Part shown: piece after piece, positions 36,077-48,357 of the stretch | Layout: each line of letters begins with the position of its first letter | Position numbering within the stretch: position 1 is the stretch's first letter | Source: Flectonema sp. DT1601 | Lineage: Eukaryota > Euglenozoa > Diplonemea > Diplonemida > Diplonemidae | Length of the DNA: 64,000 bases | Direction of reading: 5' to 3' | Assembly (NCBI GenBank): GCA_964019425.1 | Contig: OZ025791.1 | Coordinates: 1,216,501 to 1,280,500 of the forward strand | Position numbers and translations under genes: made by a program | The notes under the pieces: model-generated | What the model saw: the letters and a program-made list of their open reading frames with translations, nothing else | What the model was told of the DNA's origin: nothing | Database searches by the model: none

Positions 36077-39000
36077 GAATTTCGATAAAGTGGGAAGTAA
36101 CGGACTGGGAGCTTTTGGCTCCTGCCCTATTCCCGATGTAAACTTTCTTTTTATTTTTATTTTTTTTAACAGGCCCAAAGGGCGACAATGATGGTTGCTG
36201 ACCAAGGAATAATATTCAAATGAATTTTCGTTTCAAAGAAACGAACAGAATTAAGAGAGAGGCAGAGGAAAAAAAAAAAAAAAAGAAAGAAAAGAAAAGA
36301 AAAAAAAAATGAAGAGGAAATAATCAAACATGAAAAAAAAAAAAAAAAAAAAATATATATATATAAATAAAAAACGTTGTATGAAAAAGGAAAAAAAAGA
36401 AAAAAAAAAGACCAGAAAAGGAAAGAGAAAATGAAAAGGTATAATATTTTTATTCATTTTTTAAAGAAAAAACAGTCAGTTTAGCATCCTGACCAGGACG
36501 GAAAATAGAAAGTAATCGACATAGTCGATCGATAAAAAAAACAATGATAACATTGTTTATTCCTTTTTTTTTTTTTTTATCTTTTTATTTATTTTTTAAA
36601 GAAAAAACAATCAGTTTAGCGTCCTGACCAGGACGGAAAATAGAAATTAGTCGACATAGTCGATCGATAAAAAAAAAACAATGAAAACATTGTTTATTCC
36701 TTTTTTTTTTTTTTTTTTTTTTAACTTTTTATTTATTTTTAAAGAAAAAACAGTCAGTTTAGCGTCCTGACCAGGACGGAAAATAGAAAGTAATCGACAT
36801 AGTCGATCGATAAAAAAAACAATGATAACATTGTTTATTTATTTTTTTTTTTTTTTTTTTATCTTTTTATTTATTTTTTAAAGAAAAAACAATCAGTTTA
36901 GCGTCCTGACCAGGACGGAAAATAGAAATTAGTCGACAAAGTCGATCGATAAGAAACAATGATAACATTGTTTATTCATTTTTTTTTTTTTTTTTTTTTA
37001 ATATTCTTTTTATTTATTTTAAAGAAAAAACAATCAGTTTAGCGTCTTGACCAGGACGGAAAATAGAAATTAGTCGACAAAGTCGATCGATAAGAAACAA
37101 TGATAACATTGTTTATTCATTTTTCTTTTTTTTTTTTTATTCTTTTTATTTATTTTTTAAAGAAAAAAATAATCAGTTTAGCGTCTTGACCAGGACGGAA
37201 AATAGAAACTAGTCGACAAAGTCGATCGATAAAAAAAAAACAATGATAACATTGTTTATTCCTTTTTTTTTTTTTTTTTTTTTAACTTTTTATTTATTTT
37301 TAAAGAAAAAACAGTCAGTTTAGCGTCCTGACCAGGACGGAAAATAGAAAGTAATCGACATAGTCGATCGATAAAAAAAACAATGATAACATTGTTTATT
37401 TATTTTTTTTTTTTATTTTTTATCTTTTTATTTATTTTTTAAAGAAAAAACAATCAGTTTAGCGTCCTGACCAGGACGGAAAATAGAAATTAGTCGACAA
37501 AGTCGATCGATAAGAAACAATGATAACATTGTTTATTCATTTTTTTTTTTTTTTTTTTTTTATATTCTTTTTATTTATTTTAAAGAAAAAACAATCAGTT
37601 TAGCGTCCTGACCAGGACGGAAAATAGAAATTAGTCGACAAAGTCGATCGATAAAAAAAACAATGATAACATTGTTTATTCCTTTTTTTTTTTTTTTTTT
37701 TTTTTTATATTTTTTTTTTAATTTATTTTTAGAAGAAACAATCAATTTAGCGTCTTGACCAGGACGGAAAATAGGAAGTAATCGACATAGTCGATCGATA
37801 AAAAAACAATGATAACATTGTTTATTCTTTTTTTTTTTTTTTTTTTAAATGCTTTTTATTTATTTTTAGAGAAAAAAACGGAAAATAGAAATTAGTCGAC
37901 AAGGTCGAACGATAAAAAAACAATGATAACATTGTTTAATCTTTTTTTTTTATTTTTTTTTTATATTCTTTTTTATTAATTTTGAAAAAAACAATCAGTT
38001 TAGCGTCTTGGCCAGGACGGAAAATAGAAAGTAATCGACATAGTCGATCGATAAAAAACAATGATAACATTGTTTATTCTTTTTTTTTTTTTTTTTAAAT
38101 TCTTTTTATTTATTTTTTAAAGAAAAAAATGGAAATAGAAATTAGTCGACAGAGTCGATCGATAAAAAAAACAATGATAACATTTTTTATTCTTTTTTTT
38201 TTTTTATTTTTTTTTTATATTCTTTTTTATTAATTTTTAAAAAAAAAAACAATCAGTTTAGCGTCTTGACCAGGACGGAAAATAGAAAGTGATCGACATA
38301 GTCGATCGATAAAAAAACAATGATAACATTGTTTATTCTTTTTTTGTTTTTTAAATTCTTTTTATTTATTTTTTAAAGAAAAAAAACGGAAAATAGAAAT
38401 TAGTCGACAAAGTCGAACGATAGAAAAAATAATGATAACATTGTTTATTCTTTTTTTTTTTTTTATTTTTTTTTTTATATTCTTTTTTATTAATTTTGAT
38501 AAAAACAATCAGTTTAGCGTCTTGACCAGGACGGAAAATAGAAAGTAATCGACATAGTCGATTGATAAAAAAACAATGATAACATTGTTTATTCTTTTTT
38601 TTTTTTTTTTTTTTTTGATATTCTTTTTATTAATTTTTAAAAAAAAAAACAGTTTAGCGTCTTGACCAGGACGGAAAATAGAAAGTAATCGACATAGTCG
38701 ATCGATAAAAAAACAATGATAACATTGTTTATTCCTTTTTTTTTTTTTTTTTTTTTTAACTTTTTATTTATTTTTAAAGAAAAAACAGTCAGTTTAGCGT
38801 CCTGACCAGGACGGAAAATAGAAAGTAATCGACATAGTCGATCGATAAAAAAAACAATGATAACATTGTTTATTTATTTTTTTTTTTTTTTTTTTATCTT
38901 TTTATTTATTTTTTAAAGAAAAAACAATCAGTTTAGCGTCCTGACCAGGACGGAAAATAGAAATTAGTCGACAAAGTCGATCGATAAGAAACAATGATAA

Positions 39001-39787
39001 CATTGTTTATTCATTTTTTTTTTTTTTTTTTTTTATATTCTTTTTATTTATTTTAAAGAAAAAACAATCAGTTTAGCGTCCTGACCAGGACGGAAAATAG
39101 AAATTAGTCGACAAAGTCGATCGATAAAAAAAACAATGATAACATTGTTTATTCCTTTTTTTTTTTTTTTTTTTTTTTATATTTTTTTTTTAATTTATTT
39201 TTAGAAGAAACAATCAATTTAGCGTCTTGACCAGGACGGAAAATAGGAAGTAATCGACATAGTCGATCGATAAAAAAACAATGATAACATTGTTTATTCT
39301 TTTTTTTTTTTTTTTTTTAAATGCTTTTTATTTATTTTTAGAGAAAAAAACGGAAAATAGAAATTAGTCGACAAGGTCGAACGATAAAAAAACAATGATA
39401 ACATTGTTTAATCTTTTTTTTTTATTTTTTTTTTATATTCTTTTTTATTAATTTTGAAAAAAACAATCAGTTTAGCGTCTTGGCCAGGACGGAAAATAGA
39501 AAGTAATCGAAATAGTCGATCGATAAAAAACAATGATAACATTGTTTATTCTTTTTTTATTTTATTTTAAATTCTTTTTATTTATTTTTTAAAGAAAAAA
39601 AACGGAAAATAGAAATTAGTCAACAAAGTCGAACGATAAAAAAAAAACAATGATAACATTGTTTATTCCTTTTTTTTTTGGGAAAACCTACAGATCCACC
39701 CCCAGGTTTGGGGAAACGTACACTACGGTCACGGCCTTGTGTAACTTTTTTGACCCCTGGATATGTGTTTAAATCCGCAAAATCGAA

Positions 39788-39861
39788 GACGACGCAAATT
39801 GTCGAGTGGTATGATTCCAGACTTGCATTCGCTAGGCTGCGGTTCGAACCCCTGTCGGGTC
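39788..39861 (+). pseudogene. tRNA-like sequence followed by a long T-run
   Basis: A-box-like ttgtcgagtggtatgat, anticodon-like cttgcat, and a perfect B box GGTTCGAACCCC, followed by about 24 T (a pol III terminator signature). Stem pairing is poor, so it is a tRNA-derived relic or SINE head rather than a working tRNA. Confidence 0.45.
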
Positions 39862-40369
39862 TTTTTTTTTTTTTTTTTTTTTTTTTTTCCCCCAGTGACC
39901 AACAGGTACACTGTCTGCACTGGCCGTTCGGTCAGGAACGCCGCCGCTGACGTCGTGCGTCGTATCCGTACTGCTGATTCGTTCTGTCACGTTCGGACAC
40001 TCGTCGCTCTGAGACATTGCTTAGTGCAGGTTGCTGACTAACAACATCGTTTGAAAGTCTTACACCAGAACCTCATTGGTACCTTACAAAGACCCTGCAT
40101 CAAATTCACACGCGGGTCGTTCTTCAAGGTCAATAGTGTAAACTTCCACTCGACTTAGGACCTCGCTTGGAAGCCTTCTGTCATCGCGCAATTCTTCCTT
40201 AAGTTAAGTTAAACTTAACTTTAACATAAGAGAGTAATCCATCGTCCTGTTAACCTCTATTCTCTCATCATGGTGTAGAAGTAACTATTGATGTAGTTAC
40301 TTAATTGTAATGTTCATAAAAAAACATTCTTATTGTTGTAATCTTTTGGACGCAAGCCCTAACACGATC

Positions 40370-40830
40370 AAAAAGTAACCACCAGTGGTGACTAAGTGAT
40401 CCAGTCTGGCTTACTTCAAAGGCTAACATAGTCAAGCACAGTCACTGCGGATGTGTTGTGTAGCATCACGGCTCCGATCGGAGAACCGTAGATACCAGGG
40501 ACTAGAAACGGGAGTTCCTCTCGTACTACCCCGTATTGCGGTCGACTTACACTGCCCCAAGGGGGTCTCTCCCCATCAGTAGGTAAAACTTGTCTCACGA
40601 CGGTCCTGTTAGTGGGTGAACTATCCAACCCTTGGACAATTCTGCTTGTCTAGGTTAGGAAGAGCCGACATTGAAGGATCAAAAGCAATGAACGCTTGGC
40701 TGGGTTTGCAGGCCCCAAAAGCTGAACGAAAAAATTGGGCCGTTCGAATCACTAACTTGCATGTTGTCGGTTGCAGTCATCACTCACCTGTCAGCATACT
40801 CTTTACCTTAATTACGCTTAACCCTAACGA
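40370..40830 (-). pseudogene. Large-subunit rRNA fragment (antisense), divergent
   Basis: On the minus strand, universally conserved 25S/28S landmarks occur in order: TTAAGGTA (~40810), CCAAGCGTTCA and GATGTCGGCTCTTCCTA (40655-40712), GCAGAATT, GTTCACCCACTAA (40609-40622), GACCGTCGTGAGACA (40592-40606), TTTTACC, CTACTGATG, then TAGTACGAGAGGAAC (40513-40528). After this comes a hairpin built on CTCCGATCGGAG where other LSU RNAs have an equivalent stem. Two universal stretches are missing: the one after CCCACTAA that carries the GGGTTTAGA of the peptidyl-transferase centre, and part of the one after GCGTTCA. It is therefore unlikely to work as such. It could be a captured, decayed gene or a piece of a highly reduced rRNA. 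Confidence 0.7.
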
Positions 40831-40982
40831 TGATTTGGCAAATAACAAACCTTGAGGGCATCATTGCGTTGCTACGCTGCACCACGTTGGTAGTATTTAA
40901 AAGTTAACAAAGCCTTAAAAAAAATTGAGTAACAGCGAGACGAACAGATGCCCAGAAAAAAAATTCCGGAAAGAAAAAAAAA

Positions 40983-41054
40983 TCCCCCCGAGGGACTCGA
41001 ACCCCCTACCTCCAGGGCTTCAGTCCGGCACCAACACCACTGCGCTATCACGGA
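40983..41054 (-). pseudogene. tRNA-Phe-like sequence
   Basis: On the minus strand: A box tagcgcagtggtgttgg, anticodon loop CTGAAGC (anticodon GAA), a five-pair T stem around GTTCGAGTC, and a following T-run. The acceptor arms (TCCGTGA / GGGGGGA) pair only partly. It is tRNA-derived; function is doubtful. Confidence 0.5.
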
Positions 41055-42191
41055 TTTGAAAAAAACTTCGCCCAGAATAGAGGGCTGTCGATTTGGAAAA
41101 AAGGTCAAAAAAGCTACACAAGGCCGTGACCGTAGTATACGTTTCTCCAAACCTGGGGGTGGATCTGTAGGTTTTCCCTTTTTTTTTTTTTTTTTTTTTT
41201 TTTAATATTTTTTTATTTTGAAAAAAAAAAACAATCAGTTTAGCGTCTTGACCAGGACGGAAAACTGGAAGTAATCGACATAGTCGATCGATAAAAAAAA
41301 CAATGATAACATTGTTTCATCTTTTATATTTTTTAATTTTTTTTTTTATATTTGAAGAAAAGAAAGAAAAAAAAAAAAACAAGCGGAATTGATCATAATG
41401 GGTGGCAGGGGTTGATATAACTTCATTTGAAAATTCTTCTTTTTTAATTTCTTTTTTTTTTTTTTTTTTTTTTTTTTATTTAACAGGAGTTAAGATCACT
41501 TACATGAGTTAACACAACACAGATACGAGAGTAGCAAACTGAGGTAACACTACCAATTCAACAAAAAATAATCAGGATCGGACACAAGGAGGAGAGTTCA
41601 TTCTACCTCTCACTGTCCTTGCTGGTATCTTAAGTGTCTTGGTATCTCTTTTGTGTCGGTATCTCGGAAGTGCTGGTATCTCGTATGTGCGTTGGTATCT
41701 CTTGCGTGTTGGTATCTCTTGTACATAAGAAAAAATATTGAGTTAACATGATCAGTTTTATTTAAAATTAAAGACAGACCGGAACTATTTGAAAATAAAA
41801 TGTAGATGGGAAACAGTGAAAATTAAAATGAATGATAAAATTAAATGAGATATATGACATAACAGACCAGATAGAGAGTAATAAAGGGAAAAGGAAAACG
41901 GGAAGGGTTCATTCACTTAGTTAAAGTTAAGACCGATTAGTCAGTTTAAGGTCTTGACTAGGACCAAAAAAAAAAAAATATATATATATAAATAAATAAC
42001 GATCAAGCTGAGCTGATCTTGTTTTTATTAAAATAAGGGGAGCGGGAGGGATGGAAGGAATAAAGGAAAAAAAAAGAAAAGGTCGATCAATTGGATCTGG
42101 TCGACGAGAAGAAGAAGACAATTATTTTAAAGGTCGATCGGCATAGCCGATCGTTGAGAAAAATAACCAGATATAAATACAATCAGTTTAA

Positions 42192-42231
<40 letters not shown>

Positions 42232-42340
42232 TTAACGATCAAACTGAGCTGATCTTGTTTTTATTAAAATAAGGGGAGCGGGAGGGATGGAAGGAATAAA
42301 GGAAAAAAAAGAAAAGGTCGATCAATTGGATCTGATCGTC

Positions 42341-42682
42341 TCACTATAGGGGGTGATGCCAAACACCCAGAAGTACTAAACTGCTTTCCTTCTTGCTGCC
42401 CAGGAGTTTCTGACCAGAACTAATAGAAAATAAAAAGTAGATGGGAAACAATAAAAAGTAAAATGGATATAACTGAAGTTAAACAAGACAAATGAAGTAA
42501 CAGACCAGAACAGAAAGAGAATTGTAATAGAAGATTACAAATAAAAAAATGCAAGTATCAACACATTATCAAGATACACCAGCAGCTAACAAACAACATA
42601 AAATTGAAGATCAGTTGCCAGAGTATTTCAACCATGGTAGAATACTCGCCCCTCTGGCAGGGATTATCCCAGACTTGTCCTT
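42341..42682 (-). mobile_element. B element internal fragment
   Basis: 342 bp matching the middle of the B unit (gggggtgatgccaaacaccc... cagacttgtcctt), lacking both unit ends, squeezed between a truncated U module and module A at 42683. The GATGCCAAACACCC box is intact. Confidence 0.75.
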
Positions 42683-42712
42683 GAATTTCGATAAAGTGGG
42701 AAGTAACGGACT

Positions 42713-42729
42713 GGGAGCTTTTGGCTCCT
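42713..42729 (-). other. Terminal TTTTG-loop hairpin of module A (representative)
   Basis: GGGAGC-TTTTG-GCTCCT, six pairs, starting 31 nt from the constant end and followed by GCCCT. An outer pairing GGGAA/TTCCC encloses it. The same structure at the same distance is seen in B (53873-53887, TTAGC-TTTTG-GCTAA) and C (7602-7616, TGAAC-TTTTG-GTTCA). In the sense of the elements the loop reads CAAAA and lies at the RNA 3' end. Confidence 0.7.
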
Positions 42730-43234
42730 GCCCTATTCCCGATGTAAACTTTCTTTTTATTTTTATTTTTTTTAACAGGCCCAAAGGGCGACAATGATGG
42801 TTGCTGACCAAGGAATAATATTCAAATGAATTTTCGTTTCAAAGAAACGAACAGAATTAAGAGAGAGGCAGAGGAAAAAAAAAAAAAAAAGAAAGAAAAG
42901 AAAAGAAAAAAAAAAATGAAGAGGAAATAATCAAACATGAAAAAAAAAAAAAAAAAAAAATATATATATATAAATAAAAAACGTTGTATGAAAAAGGAAA
43001 AAAAAGAAAAAAAAAAGACCAGAAAAGGAAAGAGAAAATGAAAAGGTATAATATTATTGTGGGGATATGAGGGATAGCAGGGAGATGCTCTTTTTTTTTT
43101 TTTTTTTTTTTTTTTTCTTATTTATTATTTAAAAAAAGGAAACAATCAGTTTAGCGTCTCGATCAGGACGGAAAATAGAAATTAATCGACATAGTTGATC
43201 GATAGAAAAAAAAACTATGATAACATTGTTTATT

Positions 43235-43267
<33 letters not shown>

Positions 43268-46200
43268 TTTTTAATTATTTTAAAGAAAAAACAATCAGTT
43301 TAGCGTCTTGACCAGGACGGAAAATAGTAAGTAATCGACATAGTCGATCGATAAAAAAAAAACAATGATAACATTGTTTATTCCTTTTTTTTTTTTTTTA
43401 TTCTTTTTATTTATTTTTAAAGAAAAAACAATCAGTTTAGCGTCCTGACCAGGACGGAAAATAGAAAGTAATCGACATAGTCGATCGATAAAAAAAACAA
43501 TGATAACATTGTTTATTCTTTTTTTTTTTTTTTTTTTTATTTTAATTCTTTTTATTTATTTTTTAAAAAGAAAAAAAATGGAAAATAGAAATTAGTCAAC
43601 AAAGTCGAACGATAAAAAAAAAACAATGATAACACTGTTTATTCTTTTTTTTTTTATTTTTTTTATATTCTTTTTTATTAATTTTGAAAAAAAAAACAAT
43701 CAGTTTAGCGTCTTGACCAGGACGGAAAATAGAAAGTAATCGACATAGTCGATCGATAAAAAAACAATGATAACATTGTTTATTCTTTTTTTTTTTTTTA
43801 TTTTAAATTCTTTTTATTTATTTTTTAAAGAAAAAAAAACGGAAAATAGAAATTAGTCGACAAAGTCGAACGATAAAAAAAAACAATGATAACATTGTTT
43901 ATTCTTTTTTTTGTATTTTTTTATATTCTTTTTTATTAATTTTGAAAAAAAAACAATCAGTTTAGCGTCTTGACCAGGACGGAAAATAGAAAGTAATCGA
44001 CATAGTCGATCGATAAAAAAAACAATGATAACATTGTTTATTCTTTTTTTTTTTTTTTTTTTTTTAAATTCTTTTTATTAATTTTTTAAAGAAAAAAAAC
44101 GGAAAATAGAAATTAGTCAACAAAGTCGAACGATAAAAAAAAAAAAACAATGATAACATTGTTTATTCTTTTTTTTTATTTTTTTTTTTTAATATTTTTT
44201 TTTTATTTTGAAAAAAAAACAATCAGTTTAGCGTCTTGACCAGGACGGAAAATAGAAAGTAATCGACATAGTCGATCGATAAAAAAAACAATGATAACAT
44301 TGTTTATTCTTTTTTTTGTATTTTTTTATATTCTTTTTTATTAATTTTGAAAAAAAAACAATCAGTTTAGCGTCTTGACCAGGACGGAAAATAGAAAGTA
44401 ATCGACATAGTCGATCGATAAAAAAAACAATGATAACATTGTTTATTCTTTTTTTTTTTTTTTTTTTTAAATTCTTTTTATTTATTTTTTAAAGAAAAAA
44501 AACGGAAAATAGAAATTAGTCAACAAAGTCGAACGATAAAAAAAAAACAATGATAACATTGTTTATTCTTTTTTTTTATTTTTTTTTTTTTAATATTTTT
44601 TTTTATTTTGAAAAAAAAAACAATCAGTTTAGCGTCTTGACCAGGACGGAAAATAGAAAGTAATCGACATAGTCGATCGATAAAAAAAAACAATGATAAC
44701 ATTGTTTATTCTTTTTTTTTTATTTTAAATTCTTTTTATTCATTTTTTAAAGAAAAAAAACGGAAAATAGAAATTAGTCGACAAAGTCGAACGATAAAAA
44801 AAAAACAATGATAACATTGTTTATTCTTTTTTTTTTTGTATTTTTTTTAATATTCTTTTTTATTAATTTTGAAAAAAAAAAACAATCAGTTTAGCGTCTT
44901 GACCAGGACGGAAAATAGAAAGTGATCGACATAGTCGATCGATAAAAAAACAATGATAACATTGTTTATTCTTTTTTTTTATTTTAAATTCTTTTTATTT
45001 ATTTTTTAAAGAAAAAAAAAAAACGGAAAATAGAAATTAGTCGACAAAGTCGAACGATAAAAAAAACAATGATAACATTGTTTATTCTTTTTTTTGTATT
45101 TTTTTATATTCTTTTTTATTAATTTTGAAAAAAAAAACAATCAGTTTAGCGTCTTGACCAGGACGGAAAATAGAAAGTGATCGACATAGTCGATCGATAA
45201 AAAAAAACAATGATAACATTGTTTATTCTTTTTTTTTATTTTAAATTCTTTTTATTTATTCTTTAAAGAAAAGAAACGGAAAATAGAAATTAGTCGACAA
45301 AGTCGAACGATAAAAAAAACAATGATAACATTGTTTTTCCTTTTTTTTTTTTTTTTTTTATATTCTTTTTTATTAATTTTGAAAAAAAAACAATCAGTTT
45401 AGCGTCTTGACCAGGACGGAAAATAGAAAGTGATCGACATAGTCGATCGATAAAAAAACAAGGATAACATTGTTTATTCTTTTTTTTTTTTTTTATTTTA
45501 AATTCTTTTTATTTATTTTTTAAAGAAAAAAAAACGGAAAATAGAAATTAGTCGACAAAGTCGAACGATAAAAAAAACAATGATAACATTGTTTATTCTT
45601 TTTTTTGTATTTTTTTATATTCTTTTTTATTAATTTTGAAAAAAAAAACAATCAGTTTAGCGTCTTGACCAGGACGGAAAATAGAAAGTGATCGACATAG
45701 TCGATCGATAAAAAAACAATGATAACATTGTTTATTTTTTTTTTTATTTTAAATTCTTTTTATTTATTCTTTAAAGAAAAGAAACGGAAAATAGAAATTA
45801 GTCGACAAAGTCGAACGATAGAAAAAAAACAATGATAACATTGTTTATTCTTTTTTTTTTTTTTTTTTTATATTCTTTTTTATTAATTTTGAAAAAAAAA
45901 CAATCAGTTTAGCGTCTTGACCAGGACGGAAAATAGAAAGTGATCGACATAGTCGATCGATAAAAAAACAATGATAACATTGTTTATTCTTTTTTTTTAT
46001 TTTAAATTCTTTTTATTTATTTTTTAAAGAAAAAAAACGGAAAATAGAAATTAGTCAACAAAGTCGAACGATAAAAAAAACAATGATAACATTGTTTATT
46101 CTTTTTTTTTTTTTTTTTTTTTATTCTTTTTTATTAATTTTGAAAAAAAAACAATCAGTTTAGCGTCTTGACCAGGACGGAAAATAGAAAGTGATCGACA

Positions 46201-47994
46201 TAGTCGATCGATAAAAAAACAATGATAACATTGTTTATTCTTTTTTATTTATTTTAAATTCTTTTTATTTATTTTTTAAAGAAAAAAAACGGAAAATAGA
46301 AATTAGTCAACAAAGTCGAACAATAAAAAAAAACAATGATAACATTGTTTATTCTTTTTTTTTTTTTTTTTTTTTTATATTCTTTTTTATTAATTTTGAA
46401 AAAAAAAAACAATCAGTTTAGCGTCTTGACCAGGACGGAAAATAGAAAGTAATCGACATAGTCGATCGATAAAAGAACAATGATAACATTGTTTATTCTT
46501 TTTTTTTTATTTTAAATTCTTTTTATTTATTATTTAAAGAAAAGAAACGGAAAATAGAAATTAGTCGACAAAGTCGAACGATAAAAAAAAAACAATGATA
46601 ACATTGTTTATTCTTTTTTTTTTTTTTTTTTTATATTCTTTTTATTAATTTTTTAAAAAAAAAAAAAAAAAACAATCAGTTTAGCGTCTTGACCAGGACG
46701 GAAAACTGGAAGTAATCGACATAGTCGATCGATAAAAAAAACAATGATAACATTGTTTCATCTTTTATATTTTTTAATTTTTTTTTATATTTGAAGAAAA
46801 GAAAGAAGAAAAAAAAAAAAAAAAAAACAAGCGGAATTGATCATAATGGGTGGCAGGGGTTGATATAACTTCATTTGAAAATTCTTCTTTTTTAATTTCT
46901 TTTTTTTTGAAATTTTTTTTTTTATTTAACAGGAGTTAAGATCACTTACATGAGTTAACACAACACAGATACGAGAGTAGCAAAATGAGGTAACACTACC
47001 AATTCAACAAAAAATAATCAGGATCGGACACAAGGAGGAGAGTTCATTCTACCTCTCACTGTCCTTGCTGGTATCTTAAGTGTCTTGGTATCTCTTGTGT
47101 GTCGGTATCTCGGAAGTGCTGGTATCTCGTATGTGCGTTGGCATCTCTTGCGTGTTGGTATCTCTTGCACATAATAAAAAAAAATATTGAGTTAACATGA
47201 TCAGTTTTATTTATCATCAGAGACAGACCGGAACTATTTGAAAATAAAATGTAGATGGGAAACAGTGAAAATTAAAATGAATGATAAAATTAAATGAGAT
47301 TTATGACATAACAGACCAGATAGAGAGTAATAAAGGGAAAAGGAAAACGGGAAGGGTTCATTCACTTAGTTAAAGTTAAGACCGATTAGTCAGTTTAAGG
47401 TCTTGACTAGGACCAACAAAAAAAAAAATATAAATAAATAAATAAATAACGATCAAGCTGAGCTGATCTTGTTTTTATTAAAATAAGGGGAGCGGGAGGG
47501 ATGGAAGGAATAAAGGAAAAAAAAAGAAAAGGTCGATCAATTGGATCTGGTCGTCGAGAAGAAGAAGACAATTATTTTAAAGGTCGATCGGCATAGCCGA
47601 TCGTTGAGAAAAATAACCAGATATAAATACAATCAGTTTAAATAAAAAAAAAAAAAAATAAATAAATAAAAAAAAAAAAAGTTTAACGATCAAGCTGAGC
47701 TGATCTTGTTTTTATTAAAATAAGGGGAGCGGGAGGGATGGAAGGAATAAAGGAAAAAAAAGAAAAGGTCGATCAATTGGATCTGATCGTCGAGAAGAAG
47801 AAAACAATTGTTTTTAAAAAAAATGATCGGTATAGCCGATCGTTGAGAAAAGAACAGATATAAATACAATCGGTTTTGGTGATCGACGAGTGGAGCGATC
47901 ACTTGACAAGAAGGAAAAAAGAACGGACCGATTAATTGGGGCTTTGGTTGTATTCCCAAGGCATGTTTTTTTTTTTTTTTTTTTATTATTCATT

Positions 47995-48029
<35 letters not shown>

Positions 48030-48357
48030 TAATCACATTTTGTTCAAAAATATTTCATATTAGAGTAAAAGAAAAAGAAAAAAAGAAATAAGAGAAAAAA
48101 AAAAAAAACCATTGCTGGCCCCCTCACCACTCATAGAGGATGAGGAGGCCAGTAAGGCGTCACTCAAATCTATGCCAAGCCTTGGGAACTTGGATTGGGG
48201 TTTAGACCATTTATAATTAACAATTAACCAGATTAACGTTATGATCTGACGGACATAAACATATCGATAAAATAATACAAACAAAAACGAACAATAAATA
48301 ATAAATAAGCTAAAAAACTAAATAAACAAAGTGATGTGAAAGTAAGGAAAAAGAGAA

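Larger units (their letters stand above)
39680..41178. mobile_element. MULE-like TIR element carrying rRNA and tRNA-like sequences
   Basis: It is 1499 bp with long, nearly perfect inverted ends of about 75 bp starting GGGAAAACCTACAG, inserted in a satellite T-run (T9 on both sides, so any duplication is not informative). No transposase. Inside are a plus-strand tRNA-like sequence at 39788-39861, an antisense LSU rRNA fragment at about 40370-40830, and a minus-strand tRNA-Phe-like sequence at 40983-41054. The GGGAAAACC start is shared with MULE1 (51580) and the element at 61663, which has a 9-bp target duplication, so a Pack-MULE-type capture is inferred. Confidence 0.65.
36077..42340 (-). mobile_element. 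Giant LINE 3' end: A, satellite, U, with rRNA-bearing insertion
   Basis: A starts at 36077 but is cut short at about 36446, where it joins satellite. About 25 monomers follow, with block duplication (compare ~37260-37990 with ~38720-39450). A TIR element is inserted at 39680-41178. Satellite resumes, then module U (from ~41345) with the GGTATCTC tract and nearly two ~213-bp repeats, stopping at gatctgatcgtc (42340), where a B fragment begins. Confidence 0.6.

Noticed and set aside
40416-40628. Open frames of 70-92 aa in the rRNA-bearing element
   Set aside because: They overlap conserved LSU rRNA landmarks or tRNA-like sequences and have no protein motif.
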